Source: Auritidibacter ignavus
GTDB lineage: Bacteria > Actinomycetota > Actinomycetes > Actinomycetales > Micrococcaceae
Assembly (NCBI RefSeq): GCF_003703835.1
Contig: NZ_RDQR01000001.1
Location: forward strand, 309,037 to 373,036
Direction of reading: 5' to 3'
Length of the DNA stretch: 64,000 nt
The translations under genes were made by a program, and so were the position numbers. Under the pieces are notes generated by a model. That model was not told where the DNA came from. It saw only the letters and a list, made by a program, of their open reading frames with translations, and searched no databases. Of this stretch, positions 26,001 through 35,048 are shown one piece after another; the stretch's first letter is position 1; the number at the start of each line of letters is the position of its first letter.

Positions 26001-26615
26001 TGGTTTCACAAGATGTTCGTTGGCTTCCGCGGCGAGTTTTTTGACCGCCGAGATCAACGAACTCTCGGTAAAGTCCAGTTCGGACACATCAGCTTCCCAG
26101 TTTGCCACGATCTCGGCGATGATCTGGAATGATCGGGCCTCTCCGATCATTTCTGAATCGGGTTCGACACCAATGCGTAGCCCGTAGTCTGCTACCAGCG
26201 CATTCGCATAGGAGTGGTAGGTGGAAACGCTGGCTTGTCCCGGGTCGTGGCGGTCGAGAGTCAAGCCTAGTGACTCGTGGCTCGCGAGGTTTTCAATGGC
26301 GGCGTTCACGCGTGCTGCTAATTCACCAGCGGCTTTGCGAGTAAAAGTGACGCCAAGAATTTCTTCGGGACGCACAAAACCGTTGGCAGTCAGCCAGATG
26401 ACTCGGTCTGTCATGGTGCGCGTTTTGCCCGAGCCAGCACCAGCGACCACCAGGAGGGGGTCTGGACCGTATTCGATGACGGCGCGCTGTTGTTTCGTGG
26501 GATACATCCGCTGTTGGGGTGGCTTCGCGGACTGAAGGATATCGGCCAGTTCTTCAGCGCTAAACCGAACGTCTCCCCAGGTGTTTCGTTGCGGTTGAGC
26601 TGCTAAAGGTTCCAC
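23031..26615 (-). CDS. adnB: AdnB subunit of the AdnAB DNA helicase-nuclease
   Basis: The 1194-residue protein has a UvrD-like motor: Walker A GAGSGKTRTM near residue 59, DEFQDTSHAQ near 325, GDPNQSIYGFRGA near 365 and HSSKGLEWDAVFVPG near 755. A C-terminal RecB-family nuclease carries LVDWKTG near 1130. With AdnA it forms the end-resection machine of Actinobacteria. The GTG start at 26615 is preferred: GGAAGG lies upstream, and it overlaps the adnA stop by 13 bases, giving translational coupling. A longer frame from 26693 would need a far larger overlap. Both motor and nuclease motifs look intact. Confidence 0.93.
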   Translation of the reverse strand: MEPLAAQPQRNTWGDVRFSAEELADILQSAKPPQQRMYPTKQQRAVIEYGPDPLLVVAGAGSGKTRTMTDRVIWLTANGFVRPEEILGVTFTRKAAGELAARVNAAIENLASHESLGLTLDRHDPGQASVSTYHSYANALVADYGLRIGVEPDSEMIGEARSFQIIAEIVANWEADVSELDFTESSLISAVKKLAAEANEHLVKPHEIKEHVIEILESGQRLDTGAKRPKYATEIFNSLRVKMTMADIVARYAQVKKDHNLMDYGDLVYYAQLIASTIPEAAASEREKYKVVLLDEFQDTSHAQMMLFSSLFGPQSSQGAGHCVTAVGDPNQSIYGFRGASAGQLGLFPEYFPAVRRADDDRVDTRAPADILPLSVAWRNRERILRGANAIIGQLDGEPTTGRPVPVQELSAGVTGEPGRVVINWFKDSEDEARTLADTVADCLGITDPGSNQPHHTEKSAAILCRRKADFLPLVEALEARGVPYEILGMTGLVEVPAVVEVLSLARVVAAPQENEALVRILSNARWRIGTADLWALNRYARGLVRHGRDAQPPSELRSDDPEQIWNAEKLAEALVSEDAEEVSLIEALYKLPPIEEAAHHGFTEEGLQRLHRVADLLVSLQELRSLDLPEFFRMIARRSGIEAEVLAHPGTELSEALQHLEALYDVVDEFSQGLNDSLTSDLSGFLAWIETAEAEEKGLALPAVQPRPGAVQLLTVHSSKGLEWDAVFVPGLSAGKFPSEKPERWTSTSSGALPWGLRHDIPDEYQWPFDQAETLKEWSAGAGNTTFSTKDQDRVTYHRLSENVKIRNGFEEKRLAYVAFTRPKHLLWLSGSHWVGTKKKAVEQSEFLTIFQGLDGVETGHWVDSTDPEVVGDKNPRAEKILVSTWPVDPLDGASIYQINATDFYDGVYWIDDRAGKPLVRHYPRRQAVTQAAQWVTDARETSVTDIEDHELAQRVQWAQPDEDMTQSSEVHLPSHLSASAFISLVDDPHTVAKSLKRPMPRRPIKAARTGTLVHQWIEEHFASQRSGITGMLDFEDPVEDADQVWDEQTGVTTLRENFLNTRWAQRSPAFIEAGVETTVGSVTIRGRIDAVFRNGGDHPDQEFDPTAQWELVDWKTGMVPSTPDDLEHKGLQLALYRLAWSRLHDIPLANISGRFVYLAHGEERTPVNLADAEQLEALLAQALEATEPHGAD

Positions 26616-29600
26616 TCTGTGATCTGCCTTCCTTGCCGTGTGATGGGTGAGAGGATCTGGTAGGACGATTTCTGGAACTCCCCAGGGTCCCACCAGGTCA
26701 GATAGCTCGCTCCAGAGACGCGTCGCGCCGCGTCCCGGATCTGTTGGCTAGCCCAGTTTTCTTCCGGGTGCTTGGGATCCTCGGGAACAACCGGCTGTTG
26801 GTGTTGGACTTTTAGGTTCTGGTTGGTGGTGCCCAGCTGGACTAGCATGGCTCCACCTGGGGTGGTGGGCTGAGAAAACTCGGCCGACTCGAGCTTCGTT
26901 GCCTTCAAGACGCCGGAGATGATCAGGGCCTGATAGGTGGCCAATTGTGGCAGGCGGTCAACCTCTTCGCTTCGAGGCATCGACTTGCCGGTCTTGAGGT
27001 CTACCACGGTTGGACGTCCCTGTGGGTCTTTTTCCAGCCTGTCAATTTTTCCGTTAACTTTCACGTCGAGATCCTCAACCGTGAAGGTGGCGTTGACGCC
27101 CAATTCGGTAGCAACCAGACTCCGGCCGTCGTGACGCATGGCGATGACATACTCGCTGAAAAAGCTCAGCATATCTTTGATCCGCTGGCGTTCTCCCTCG
27201 GCCTGCCAGCTTTCGGGGTCAAGCTCCAGGGCGCGGAGTAAAACCGGGAACAATTCTTCCAGTCCGGCTTGCAGGTCTTCGGCTCGTCCCTGGTGGTATT
27301 TTTCAGCCAATGCGTGCACGAAGGTGCCGCGCTTCAAAGGCTCTGACGAGGAGGTTGAGGCTCCGATCTTATCGAAGTACCACTCGGCTGGGTTCTCCAG
27401 AGCGGTACCGAGGCTTGAAGGCGACAAGGAGATCATGGGCCGACCAGATTCGAGATCTTCGGCAACGGCTGCCGGGTGGGTACTGGACAACGGTGCCAGC
27501 CCCCACCAGAAGTTGGGGTTGGCGCTGGAGACGCCGTGGTCGCTTAGCACGGCCAACGCAGTTGCTGCATCACGTTGCCGGCTTTCATCGCGATGTTCTG
27601 GTTTCTGACGGGCTGAGTTCTCCAGTTCTCGACGCAGGGTGGCGACCAGCATCCTCCGCGTCAACGGTGTGGGCACCGAGGTTATCGGCCGTACTGGCTG
27701 GTCCTCAGTGACGTGCCAGGGCTGGATTCGATCAAGGAAAGCACTAGGTTGAGATTCTTCGGTAGCGACCGCTGAACCGATCACGATCTTGCGTGCCCGG
27801 GAGATGGCCGCGGCGAAGGTGCGCATTTCGTCGGTTCGAACTTCCGCGATCCGGTCTACCAGTCTGTCATGGGTCGTTCGACCACGCACGAGGTCGACGA
27901 GGTCCCCGGTTTTCAACAATTGTCCACGCACTCGGGTGTTGGGCCAGATGCCTTCTTGGACTCCCACAATGAGGACTGCGTCCCACTCACCGATGACCGC
28001 AGACGACGGGGTCAGCACCGAGACCGCCTCATCAAGGTGGTGAGTCTCCGATAGCGAGTCCATGGGGAGGTCTTGGTTTTCCAAGTATTCGACGAATCCG
28101 GCGGACGTTTCGCCGGGGAATTGATCTTCGTATCGTTCGGCGGCGTCAAAAACGGCGATCACGGCGTCAAGGTCGCGGTGGGCCTGAGCCGCCTGTTGCG
28201 CCTCACCTTCCAACGCGGTAGTTTCCCACGATGTCGCGACGCGAGCTGCCTGCCATCCGGCCCACAAAACCTGACTCGGTTCAGGTGAGTCTGACTCCAC
28301 GGCACCACGCATAGCGTTGAGCATCGTGCCAATGCGCACCACGGAACGAGCATAATCCGGAAGGGCACGCTCAGGGTCCAGACTCAACATCTGGTATACC
28401 AGCTCCGGAGAGTCGACCAGTATATCCAGTAGCTCATGTGAGCCTCGGCTTCCGCCCTGGGCTTGCTCGGTTTGCAGTAAACGGCGTCGTAACTGGCGCA
28501 CGTGTACCGCGGTGGCACCGCCGTAGCGACCGGTGAGTAACCAGCTCAACCGCTCCGGTGCAAGACCGGTCCCCCGCGGTGGTGCCGGACTGCTGGCAAC
28601 GGCCACCAGGGTGAGCAGCGGTGAGACCGCTGCCTGCTGGTTGAGCATGACGTCGGCCATGCGTCGGTGCACTGGGATCCCCTCTAAGCTCAACGAACGG
28701 GCGATGGCATCGACCCGGCTCGCGGTGCGGGCAATGACGGCCATGTTCGAATAAGGAATCTTATGTTCTAAATGCAGTTGCAACAGTTGTTGGTGCACCA
28801 ACAGTTTTTCTTGGCCAGCACTGGCCACCCAGCGTACTTCGGCACGCTCATCGTTGTGGTTTGTTGTGGTCTCGGCCTCTTCCGAGGTGGGAGTGGCAGG
28901 CACCGTTGAGGGCAACCCCATGGTGACGGGAATACGTTGAGCGGCCCGACGCCAGGCTTGGAAAACCGGTGCCGCCATGCGGTGCTGATGTGTCAGTTCG
29001 ATGATCCGCTGGCGACGTTGCTCGCCGGAGAGATCGCCCCTGATCATCCGTTGCGGTAGCTCGGAGAGCAACTGCGGTGTCGCTCCGCGGAAGCCCTGCA
29101 CCGTCGTGGTCGGGCTGGCCGTCATCACCACATCCAGGTCACTTGCCCAGATCTCTAGAAGGCGGTAGACCGCTGGGTTGGCGTCCTGGATGTCGTCGAT
29201 GATCACCACCGGACGCCGTTGACGCTCTGCGTCGAGAAAAGAGCGGTGGGCTGGGTCAGCGAGATAATCGGCCGCCCGGGTAATCAGTCCCGCTGGGTCG
29301 AAGGCCGATGCTGAACGCAGATCAAGGTCATCGCGATAGTCCTGCAACAGCTCAGCAACAGCTACCCATTCGGGGTAATGATACTCTTCTCCCCACCGTT
29401 GGAGTTGGCCCGGTTCAATACCGTATTCGCTGCAACGATCGATCAGTTCGCGAACCTCACGCCGAAATCCAGCCAGCCCCACGGCCTGTTGCAATGACTC
29501 GGGCCATTGTGGCCCGGTGTTTTCTTCCCGGTAGGTCTCCAGAATCTCCGCGATCTTTCGGTCCTGTTCAGCACCAGCTAACAGCCGAGGTGGTTCCTCC

Positions 29601-29992
29601 ACATGTTCCAGATAGCCTTCGGCACGCATCCGCCGAATCACATCAAAGGCAAATGATGCCACGCTGCGCACCGGTGTCTCTGCCCGTGTACCCAACCCTT
29701 CGGCCTGCAACCGCGCGGTCAAAGCGTTTCGAACCTGGCTGGCTGCTTGGCGCGAACCCGCCAGCATGACTACCTCGTCTGGCTGACAGTCGGTGATCAT
29801 TCGCTGGACCGCGTATTCAATCGCGGTGGTTGTCCTCCCGGACCCGGGCGCGCCGATCACCAGGACGGGCCCGTGACCGGCTGGCAGCGTGACAACACGG
29901 CGTTGGTCAGCATCAAGTTCAACAGCGGAAGCGACGGGCTGGAGAGGCTGGAGGAGTTCAAACCCAGGCTGTGGCTCAGACATAGTGTCCAT
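26603..29992 (-). CDS. adnA: AdnA subunit of the AdnAB DNA helicase-nuclease
   Basis: The 1129-residue partner of AdnB has the same layout: an N-terminal SF1 motor and a C-terminal RecB-type nuclease (VVDLKTGKSMP near residue 1020). The Walker A reads GAPGSGRTTTA near residue 47, with Arg where Lys is expected. The Walker B-like segment is IIDDIQDANP near 270 rather than DEFQD, so the motor appears weakened or inactive while the nuclease motif is kept. adnA precedes adnB, the usual order. Starts at 29992 and 29983 are both possible. Confidence 0.9.
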   Translation of the reverse strand: MDTMSEPQPGFELLQPLQPVASAVELDADQRRVVTLPAGHGPVLVIGAPGSGRTTTAIEYAVQRMITDCQPDEVVMLAGSRQAASQVRNALTARLQAEGLGTRAETPVRSVASFAFDVIRRMRAEGYLEHVEEPPRLLAGAEQDRKIAEILETYREENTGPQWPESLQQAVGLAGFRREVRELIDRCSEYGIEPGQLQRWGEEYHYPEWVAVAELLQDYRDDLDLRSASAFDPAGLITRAADYLADPAHRSFLDAERQRRPVVIIDDIQDANPAVYRLLEIWASDLDVVMTASPTTTVQGFRGATPQLLSELPQRMIRGDLSGEQRRQRIIELTHQHRMAAPVFQAWRRAAQRIPVTMGLPSTVPATPTSEEAETTTNHNDERAEVRWVASAGQEKLLVHQQLLQLHLEHKIPYSNMAVIARTASRVDAIARSLSLEGIPVHRRMADVMLNQQAAVSPLLTLVAVASSPAPPRGTGLAPERLSWLLTGRYGGATAVHVRQLRRRLLQTEQAQGGSRGSHELLDILVDSPELVYQMLSLDPERALPDYARSVVRIGTMLNAMRGAVESDSPEPSQVLWAGWQAARVATSWETTALEGEAQQAAQAHRDLDAVIAVFDAAERYEDQFPGETSAGFVEYLENQDLPMDSLSETHHLDEAVSVLTPSSAVIGEWDAVLIVGVQEGIWPNTRVRGQLLKTGDLVDLVRGRTTHDRLVDRIAEVRTDEMRTFAAAISRARKIVIGSAVATEESQPSAFLDRIQPWHVTEDQPVRPITSVPTPLTRRMLVATLRRELENSARQKPEHRDESRQRDAATALAVLSDHGVSSANPNFWWGLAPLSSTHPAAVAEDLESGRPMISLSPSSLGTALENPAEWYFDKIGASTSSSEPLKRGTFVHALAEKYHQGRAEDLQAGLEELFPVLLRALELDPESWQAEGERQRIKDMLSFFSEYVIAMRHDGRSLVATELGVNATFTVEDLDVKVNGKIDRLEKDPQGRPTVVDLKTGKSMPRSEEVDRLPQLATYQALIISGVLKATKLESAEFSQPTTPGGAMLVQLGTTNQNLKVQHQQPVVPEDPKHPEENWASQQIRDAARRVSGASYLTWWDPGEFQKSSYQILSPITRQGRQITEWNL

Positions 29993-30105
29993 CTAACCGC
30001 ACCACCAAGGACAAGTTAAGCCTTGGCAGAATTGTCGCGGTGTTGTTTCCACCACCGCAAGGCGGTGGGTTCCCCCGGAGGCGTCGACCACGTAGCGTAA
30101 GACAG

Positions 30106-30846
30106 GTGAACGAAGCTCTACAATCGATTGCCCCACGTCCCGATCAGCCGTGGCACTGCGGTGCGATGGTGGGGTTTGATCTGGAAACGACCGGTCGGGA
30201 CCCGCGCCAAGCCCGGATTGTCACGGCCTCATTAGTCGTCGTGGATCCGCAGCGGGTCCAACGGGCCAATGCTGAGTGGTTACTCAATCCCGGTGTGGAG
30301 ATTCCTGCTGAGGCAACCGCAGTGCATGGGATATCCACTGAATATGCCCACATGCACGGGACCGCTGCGCGGGAGGGAATTGACCAGATCGCCGGCACGC
30401 TGGCTGACTTCATGGCAGCAGGTTTCCCCGTGGTGGCCTATAACGGGGTTTATGATTTCACGGTATTAACCGCAGAAATTGCCCGCCACGGGCTAGAGAC
30501 CTTGACGATCTCCGGGGTCGTTGATCCCTACGTCTTGGATAAACAGGTCGACACCTACCGCAAGGGTGGACGCACGTTGGGCAAAGTCGCTGAGATCTAC
30601 CAGGTCCGGCTCGATAATGCGCACGCCTCAGCCGCCGATGCATTGGCTGGTGTGGAGATCGCCTACGCCATCGCCGAGAAGTACCCTAAGCTATCCGTAC
30701 CTTTGTCCGAGCTCTTCGAATTGCAGAAACGGTGGAAATCCGCCCAGGCAGAAAGTTTTGAAGCCTACCTGCGCCGGAGTAAGGATCCTGAGGCGACAGT
30801 GTCGCGCCATTGGCCAGTCGAAGACCTCGACGGTTCTACTCGGTAG
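30106..30846 (+). CDS. DnaQ-like 3'-5' exonuclease (DEDDh)
   Basis: The exonuclease motifs are complete: GFDLETTGRDP (Exo I) near residue 17, VAYNGVYDFTVL (Exo II) near 112, and HASAADALAG with His five residues before Asp (Exo III) near 170. This marks a DEDDh 3'-5' exonuclease of about 246 residues without polymerase or GIY-YIG domains. The GTG at 30106 is preferred. A longer frame from a TTG at 30040 runs through a hairpin-forming stretch (CCACCGC aa GGCGGTGG, near 30047-30067) and would add a Pro/Arg-rich leader. It ends by overlapping the convergent hemL stop by 11 bases. Confidence 0.85.
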   Translation: MNEALQSIAPRPDQPWHCGAMVGFDLETTGRDPRQARIVTASLVVVDPQRVQRANAEWLLNPGVEIPAEATAVHGISTEYAHMHGTAAREGIDQIAGTLADFMAAGFPVVAYNGVYDFTVLTAEIARHGLETLTISGVVDPYVLDKQVDTYRKGGRTLGKVAEIYQVRLDNAHASAADALAGVEIAYAIAEKYPKLSVPLSELFELQKRWKSAQAESFEAYLRRSKDPEATVSRHWPVEDLDGSTR

Positions 30847-32161
30847 CGGCCGCGGCAGCCTTGGCTGCTGCCGGGAGCGCCTCGGCAATCCTGTCGATGG
30901 CCTGCTGGTCATGAGCCGCGGAGACAAACCAATCCTCAAACACGCTGGGCGCGATGTAGATACCTTGTTCGAGTAACGAGCGGAAGAACGGCGCGAATCG
31001 GAAGACCTCCTGGTTCTGCGCGTCGTGGTAGTTGCGCACCCCGTGGTCGCTGGTGCCAAAGGCCACGGAGAAAATCGTTCCCGCCACTTGCAGGGAATGG
31101 TCCACGCCTTCAGCATCCAAGGCCTCAGAGACCAGTTGCTGAATCTGCCGGGAGGCATGAGTCACCTGCTGGTAGACCTGCTCATCAGCATTGCTGAGAG
31201 TCGCGATACCGGCAGCCATAGCCACGGGGTTTCCCGACAGGGTTCCTGCTTGATAGACCGGCCCCAACGGGGACAACAGGCTCATGATCTCGGCGTTGCC
31301 GGCCACCGCTGCCACCGGCATACCCCCGCCGATCACTTTGCCAAAGGTCCACAAATCCGGAGTCCAGCCCTCGGGTTGACCGGTTAACCCCCAGCCTCCG
31401 GTAGGGGTAGCGCGGAATCCGGTGAGGACTTCATCCCAAATGAGTTTGGCCCCGTGGCGCTGGGTGATTTCACGTAAGAAGCCCATGAACCCTGGCTCAG
31501 GCGCCACAATGCCCATATTGGCCGGCACGGCTTCGGTGATCACCGCAGCAATCTGCTCGGGGTAGTCAGCGAAGACTTCTTCCAGGGCTTGCCGGTCATT
31601 GAAGGGCACCACCAGCGTTTGGGCGGCCACCGCAGCAGTCACACCGGCCGAGCCCGGAAGTGACTGGGTCGCCACACCCGATCCCGCCGAGGCCAGTAGC
31701 CCATCGGAGTGGCCATGGTATCCCCCGGCGAATTTCACGATCAGATCCCGTCCGGTGGCACCGCGCGCGATGCGTAGCGCGGTCATGGTCGCCTCGGTCC
31801 CGGTCGAGACAAACCGGATGCGATCGATCGGCAGAATGGATTTCACCAGTTCGGCTAAGTGTGTCTCGTCCGGGGTGGACGCACCGAAGGACAGGCCACG
31901 GTCGACCGCTGCATGCACGGCCTCCACCACCGCCGGATGCTGGTGCCCCAGGAGCATGGGCCCCCATGAGCCAACCAGATCAACGTACTCGTTACCTTCG
32001 ACGTCGGTGAGGTAGGCACCCCGAGCACTGACGATGCTCGGCGGGGTCAGTCCGACGGATCCGAACGCGCGCACCGGAGAATTCACCCCGCCGGGCATGG
32101 CGGCTTCGGCAGCGCGGAAGGCCTGCTGGTTGCTGGTGAAAGACGTAGGCTGGTCGGTCAT
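30836..32161 (-). CDS. hemL: Glutamate-1-semialdehyde 2,1-aminomutase
   Basis: The 441-residue PLP enzyme converts glutamate-1-semialdehyde to 5-aminolevulinate, following HemA in the C5 route. Landmarks are AAMPGGVNSPVRAFGSVG near the N-terminus, WGPMLLGHQHPAV near 60 and the PLP-lysine region TFGKVIGGGMPVAAVAG near 255. The ATG at 32161 gives a family-like start. An in-frame GTG at 32221, seven bases after the hemB stop, would add 20 non-conserved Ser/Thr/Gln-rich residues and remains possible. It is the last gene of the haem cluster on this strand. Confidence 0.93.
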   Translation of the reverse strand: MTDQPTSFTSNQQAFRAAEAAMPGGVNSPVRAFGSVGLTPPSIVSARGAYLTDVEGNEYVDLVGSWGPMLLGHQHPAVVEAVHAAVDRGLSFGASTPDETHLAELVKSILPIDRIRFVSTGTEATMTALRIARGATGRDLIVKFAGGYHGHSDGLLASAGSGVATQSLPGSAGVTAAVAAQTLVVPFNDRQALEEVFADYPEQIAAVITEAVPANMGIVAPEPGFMGFLREITQRHGAKLIWDEVLTGFRATPTGGWGLTGQPEGWTPDLWTFGKVIGGGMPVAAVAGNAEIMSLLSPLGPVYQAGTLSGNPVAMAAGIATLSNADEQVYQQVTHASRQIQQLVSEALDAEGVDHSLQVAGTIFSVAFGTSDHGVRNYHDAQNQEVFRFAPFFRSLLEQGIYIAPSVFEDWFVSAAHDQQAIDRIAEALPAAAKAAAAATE

Positions 32162-32227
32162 GGGATTCTCACAGTCCTGTTCTGAGCTGGACGGGGTCGG
32201 GCGGGTCTGGTTGGAACTCACTGGGCC

Positions 32228-33214
32228 TTAGATCAGGCCACGGTGGATCCAATCGGCGAGTTCTAGGGCGTAGTAGGTCAGCACCTGGTCAGCTCCAGCC
32301 CGACGGATGGACAGCACCGACTCGGCCACGGCGGCGTCGCGGTTGATCCACCCGTTAGCGGCAGCTGCTTCGATCATCGCGTACTCTCCGGAGATCTGGT
32401 AGGCCGCAACCGGTACGTCCGAGAAGTCGGCCACCTCGCGCAGGATATCCAGATAGCTCATCGCAGGTTTGACCATCACCATATCAGCGCCTTCTGCTAG
32501 GTCGAGCTCGGTCTCCAGCAGAGCTTCGCGCCGGTTCGCCGGGTCCATCTGGTAGGTTTTACGGTCGCCTGTCAGGCTGGAGTCTACCGCTTCGCGGAAG
32601 GGTCCGTAGAAAGCGGAGGCGTATTTGGCCGAGTAGGCCAGGATCCCGACGTGTTGGGCGGAGACCTCGTCGAGGGATTCACGGATGACCCGGACTTGGC
32701 CATCCATCATGCCAGACGGGCCGACCATGTGCACCCCGGCTTCGGCATGGGTTTGGGCCATTTTGCCGTAGAGCTCCAGGGTGGCGTCATTATCGACCCG
32801 TCCGGTCTCGTCGAGGACGCCGCAGTGGCCGTGCTCGGTGAATTCGTCCAGGCAGAGATCGGACATCACCACCAGATCGTCACCGACTGCCGAGACAACC
32901 GCGCGGATGCCACGGTTGAGGATGCCGTCGGGGTTGAGTGCTTCGGATCCGGTGGCGTCGAGTTTTTGCGGGATCCCGAAGATCATGATGCCACCCAGTC
33001 CGGCTGTGGCGGCCTGGGTGGCAACCTGTTTGAGAGAGTCTTCGGTGTGCTGGACGACGCCGGGCATCGAGACCAGCGGGTTCGGCTCGGTCAGGCCCTC
33101 TTTGATGAAGACGGGAAGAATGAGTTGGGAGGGATGAAGCCGAGTCTGTGCGACCATCCGACGCACGGCAGAATTTTGACGCAGGCGCCGGGGACGTTGG
33201 AGCGGAAAAGACAT
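32228..33214 (-). CDS. hemB: Delta-aminolevulinic acid dehydratase (porphobilinogen synthase)
   Basis: The 328-residue enzyme condenses two 5-aminolevulinate molecules to porphobilinogen. The metal/active-site segment reads DLCLDEFTEHGHCG near residue 118. The Schiff-base region MVKPAMSYLDI is near 245 and YSAKYASAFYGPF near 190. The segment lacks the full three-Cys zinc site. The ATG at 33214 is chosen for its strong AAGGAAGG site; a longer open frame to 33391 has no family similarity. Confidence 0.94.
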   Translation of the reverse strand: MSFPLQRPRRLRQNSAVRRMVAQTRLHPSQLILPVFIKEGLTEPNPLVSMPGVVQHTEDSLKQVATQAATAGLGGIMIFGIPQKLDATGSEALNPDGILNRGIRAVVSAVGDDLVVMSDLCLDEFTEHGHCGVLDETGRVDNDATLELYGKMAQTHAEAGVHMVGPSGMMDGQVRVIRESLDEVSAQHVGILAYSAKYASAFYGPFREAVDSSLTGDRKTYQMDPANRREALLETELDLAEGADMVMVKPAMSYLDILREVADFSDVPVAAYQISGEYAMIEAAAANGWINRDAAVAESVLSIRRAGADQVLTYYALELADWIHRGLI

Positions 33215-33329
33215 GGTCCTTCCTTCTCCCCTGCTATGGGGGGTCGGCAGTGTGGGTTCGGCGCTGGTGACAGGCTGATGACAGCTGGTCACCGCGTTCC
33301 TACGGTCCACTCTAGTCGTCATCTCGTCG

Positions 33330-35006
33330 TTATAGTTCAGCGGCCATGGCCCGGCCGGCGGTGCGTCCGGTGAATAAACACCCGCCGACAAAGGTGCCTT
33401 CTAGCGCCCGATAGCCGTGGGATCCACCTCCGCCGAATCCGGCGGCTTCGCCGGCAGCATAGAGCCCGGGGATCGGGGTTGCGGTGGCATCCAGGGCTTG
33501 GGAGTTTAAGTCGGTTTGGATCCCGCCCAGGGTTTTGCGGGTCAGGATGTTCAGTCTCACAGCAATCAGTGGCCCGTTGGCCGGGTCGGTAAGTTTGCCG
33601 GGGGGAGCGACTCGGATGAGCTTATCTCCCCACGAAGCCCGGTGGGAGCGGATAAAGGTGATTTGCGCGTCTTTGGAGAACGGGTTGTCCAGTTGCAGAT
33701 CGCGGGCGCGGACTTCGGCCTGGACCTGTTCGGTATCCAGCGGCACCTCTGGTTCGAGTTCTTGCATCAGGGTCAGCAACTCATCCAACGTGTCGGCCAC
33801 CACGAAGTCTTCGCCGTGGTTTTTGAACGCTTCCACCGGCCCTGGGGCACCGGGGCCCAGCCGTTTCAGTAACAGCTTCAGATCCTTGCCGGTCAGGTCG
33901 GGGTTTTGTTCACTGCCGGAGAGCGCGAATTCTTTTTCAATAATCTTCTGGTTCAGAATAAACCAGGAGTGGTCGTATCCGGTGGCCCGTAGCTCAGCCA
34001 GGGTGGCCAGCGTGTCAAAACCGGGCAGAGCCGGCGGGTTGAGCCGGTGTCCGGTCGCATCCAGCCACAGCGAGGAGGGGCCAGGCAGGATTCGGATACC
34101 GTGGCGCTCCCAGATCGGGTTCCAGTTTTTTATGCCTTCCACGTAGTGCCACATGCGGTCTTGGTTGACTAGTCGGGCTCCAGCATCACCGGCAATAGCC
34201 AGCATGCGCCCATCCACGTGGGCTGGGACCCCGCTGATCATTTGCTGCGGTGGGGTGCCCAACCGTTCGGGCCAGAAAGAACGCACCAGCTCGGGGTTGG
34301 CGCCGATCCCGCCGGTGGCGAGCAGGGTCGTTGCAGCCCGGAACTCAAAATCATCGATCACCTCACGATTGGTTGCCACGCCACGTTCGGCATCGTCAGT
34401 AGCTAAGACAGCGCCGCGGACACCGACAACCCGAGAGTTCTCGACGATCAGCTCGTCGACCCGGTGGCGATGGTAATACCGCACCAGGCCACGATCGACG
34501 TAGCGTTGCAGCTTGCGGGCGAAGGGCGCGACGAGCCCGGTTCCGGTGCCCCAGGGGATGTGGAATCGGGGGACAGAATTCCCATGGCCGGTGGCGGTAC
34601 TGCCACCACGTTCAGCCCAGCCCACCACTGGAAAGAAGCTCACGCCGTGGCCGGTGATCCACTCGCGCAGTTCCTCGGCGGCGAAGTGCACGAAAGCCTC
34701 ACCCCAGGCTTGGGCCCACTGATCTTCGGGATGGTGCCCTTCCAGCCGGTCCCAGCCGGCGCTGGCGCGCCAATCGAGCAGAGCGAGCTCGAGGGAGTCT
34801 TTGATCCGCATGCGACGCTGTTCGGCGCTGTCGACCATGAATAATCCACCAAAGCTCCAGTATGCCTGGCCTCCAATATTGCCTGCGTTCTCTTGGTCGA
34901 TCACCGCCACGCGGTGTCCAGCCTCGGCCAGCTCGCAGGCGGCTACCAGACCGGCCAGACCGTGACCGACGACGAGGGCTTCGAATCCATCCGCAAAGTA
35001 TGCCAT
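33330..35006 (-). CDS. FAD-binding dehydrogenase (KstD / fumarate reductase flavoprotein family)
   Basis: The 558-residue flavoprotein has an N-terminal dinucleotide fold (LVVGHGLAGLVAACELAEAG near residue 12). At the C-terminus is the FAD-closing motif PGLYAAGEAAGFGGGGSHGY near 515, followed by GTFVGGCLFTGRTAG. This resembles 3-ketosteroid dehydrogenase and fumarate reductase flavoproteins annotated simply as FAD-binding dehydrogenase. The substrate is unknown. It sits inside the haem cluster between hemD (42-base gap) and hemB (115-base gap), on the same strand. It is not one of the known haem enzymes; that step is covered by the separate oxidase at 37735-39318. Confidence 0.82.
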   Translation of the reverse strand: MAYFADGFEALVVGHGLAGLVAACELAEAGHRVAVIDQENAGNIGGQAYWSFGGLFMVDSAEQRRMRIKDSLELALLDWRASAGWDRLEGHHPEDQWAQAWGEAFVHFAAEELREWITGHGVSFFPVVGWAERGGSTATGHGNSVPRFHIPWGTGTGLVAPFARKLQRYVDRGLVRYYHRHRVDELIVENSRVVGVRGAVLATDDAERGVATNREVIDDFEFRAATTLLATGGIGANPELVRSFWPERLGTPPQQMISGVPAHVDGRMLAIAGDAGARLVNQDRMWHYVEGIKNWNPIWERHGIRILPGPSSLWLDATGHRLNPPALPGFDTLATLAELRATGYDHSWFILNQKIIEKEFALSGSEQNPDLTGKDLKLLLKRLGPGAPGPVEAFKNHGEDFVVADTLDELLTLMQELEPEVPLDTEQVQAEVRARDLQLDNPFSKDAQITFIRSHRASWGDKLIRVAPPGKLTDPANGPLIAVRLNILTRKTLGGIQTDLNSQALDATATPIPGLYAAGEAAGFGGGGSHGYRALEGTFVGGCLFTGRTAGRAMAAEL

Positions 35007-35048
35007 AGGTCACATTTTAGGGCAGCTGGAAAGCACTGACACAGGACT

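Noticed and set aside
26616..26693. Longer adnB N-terminus starting at 26693
   Set aside because: It would overlap adnA by 90 bases without family similarity, whereas the GTG at 26615 has a ribosome site and a short overlap.
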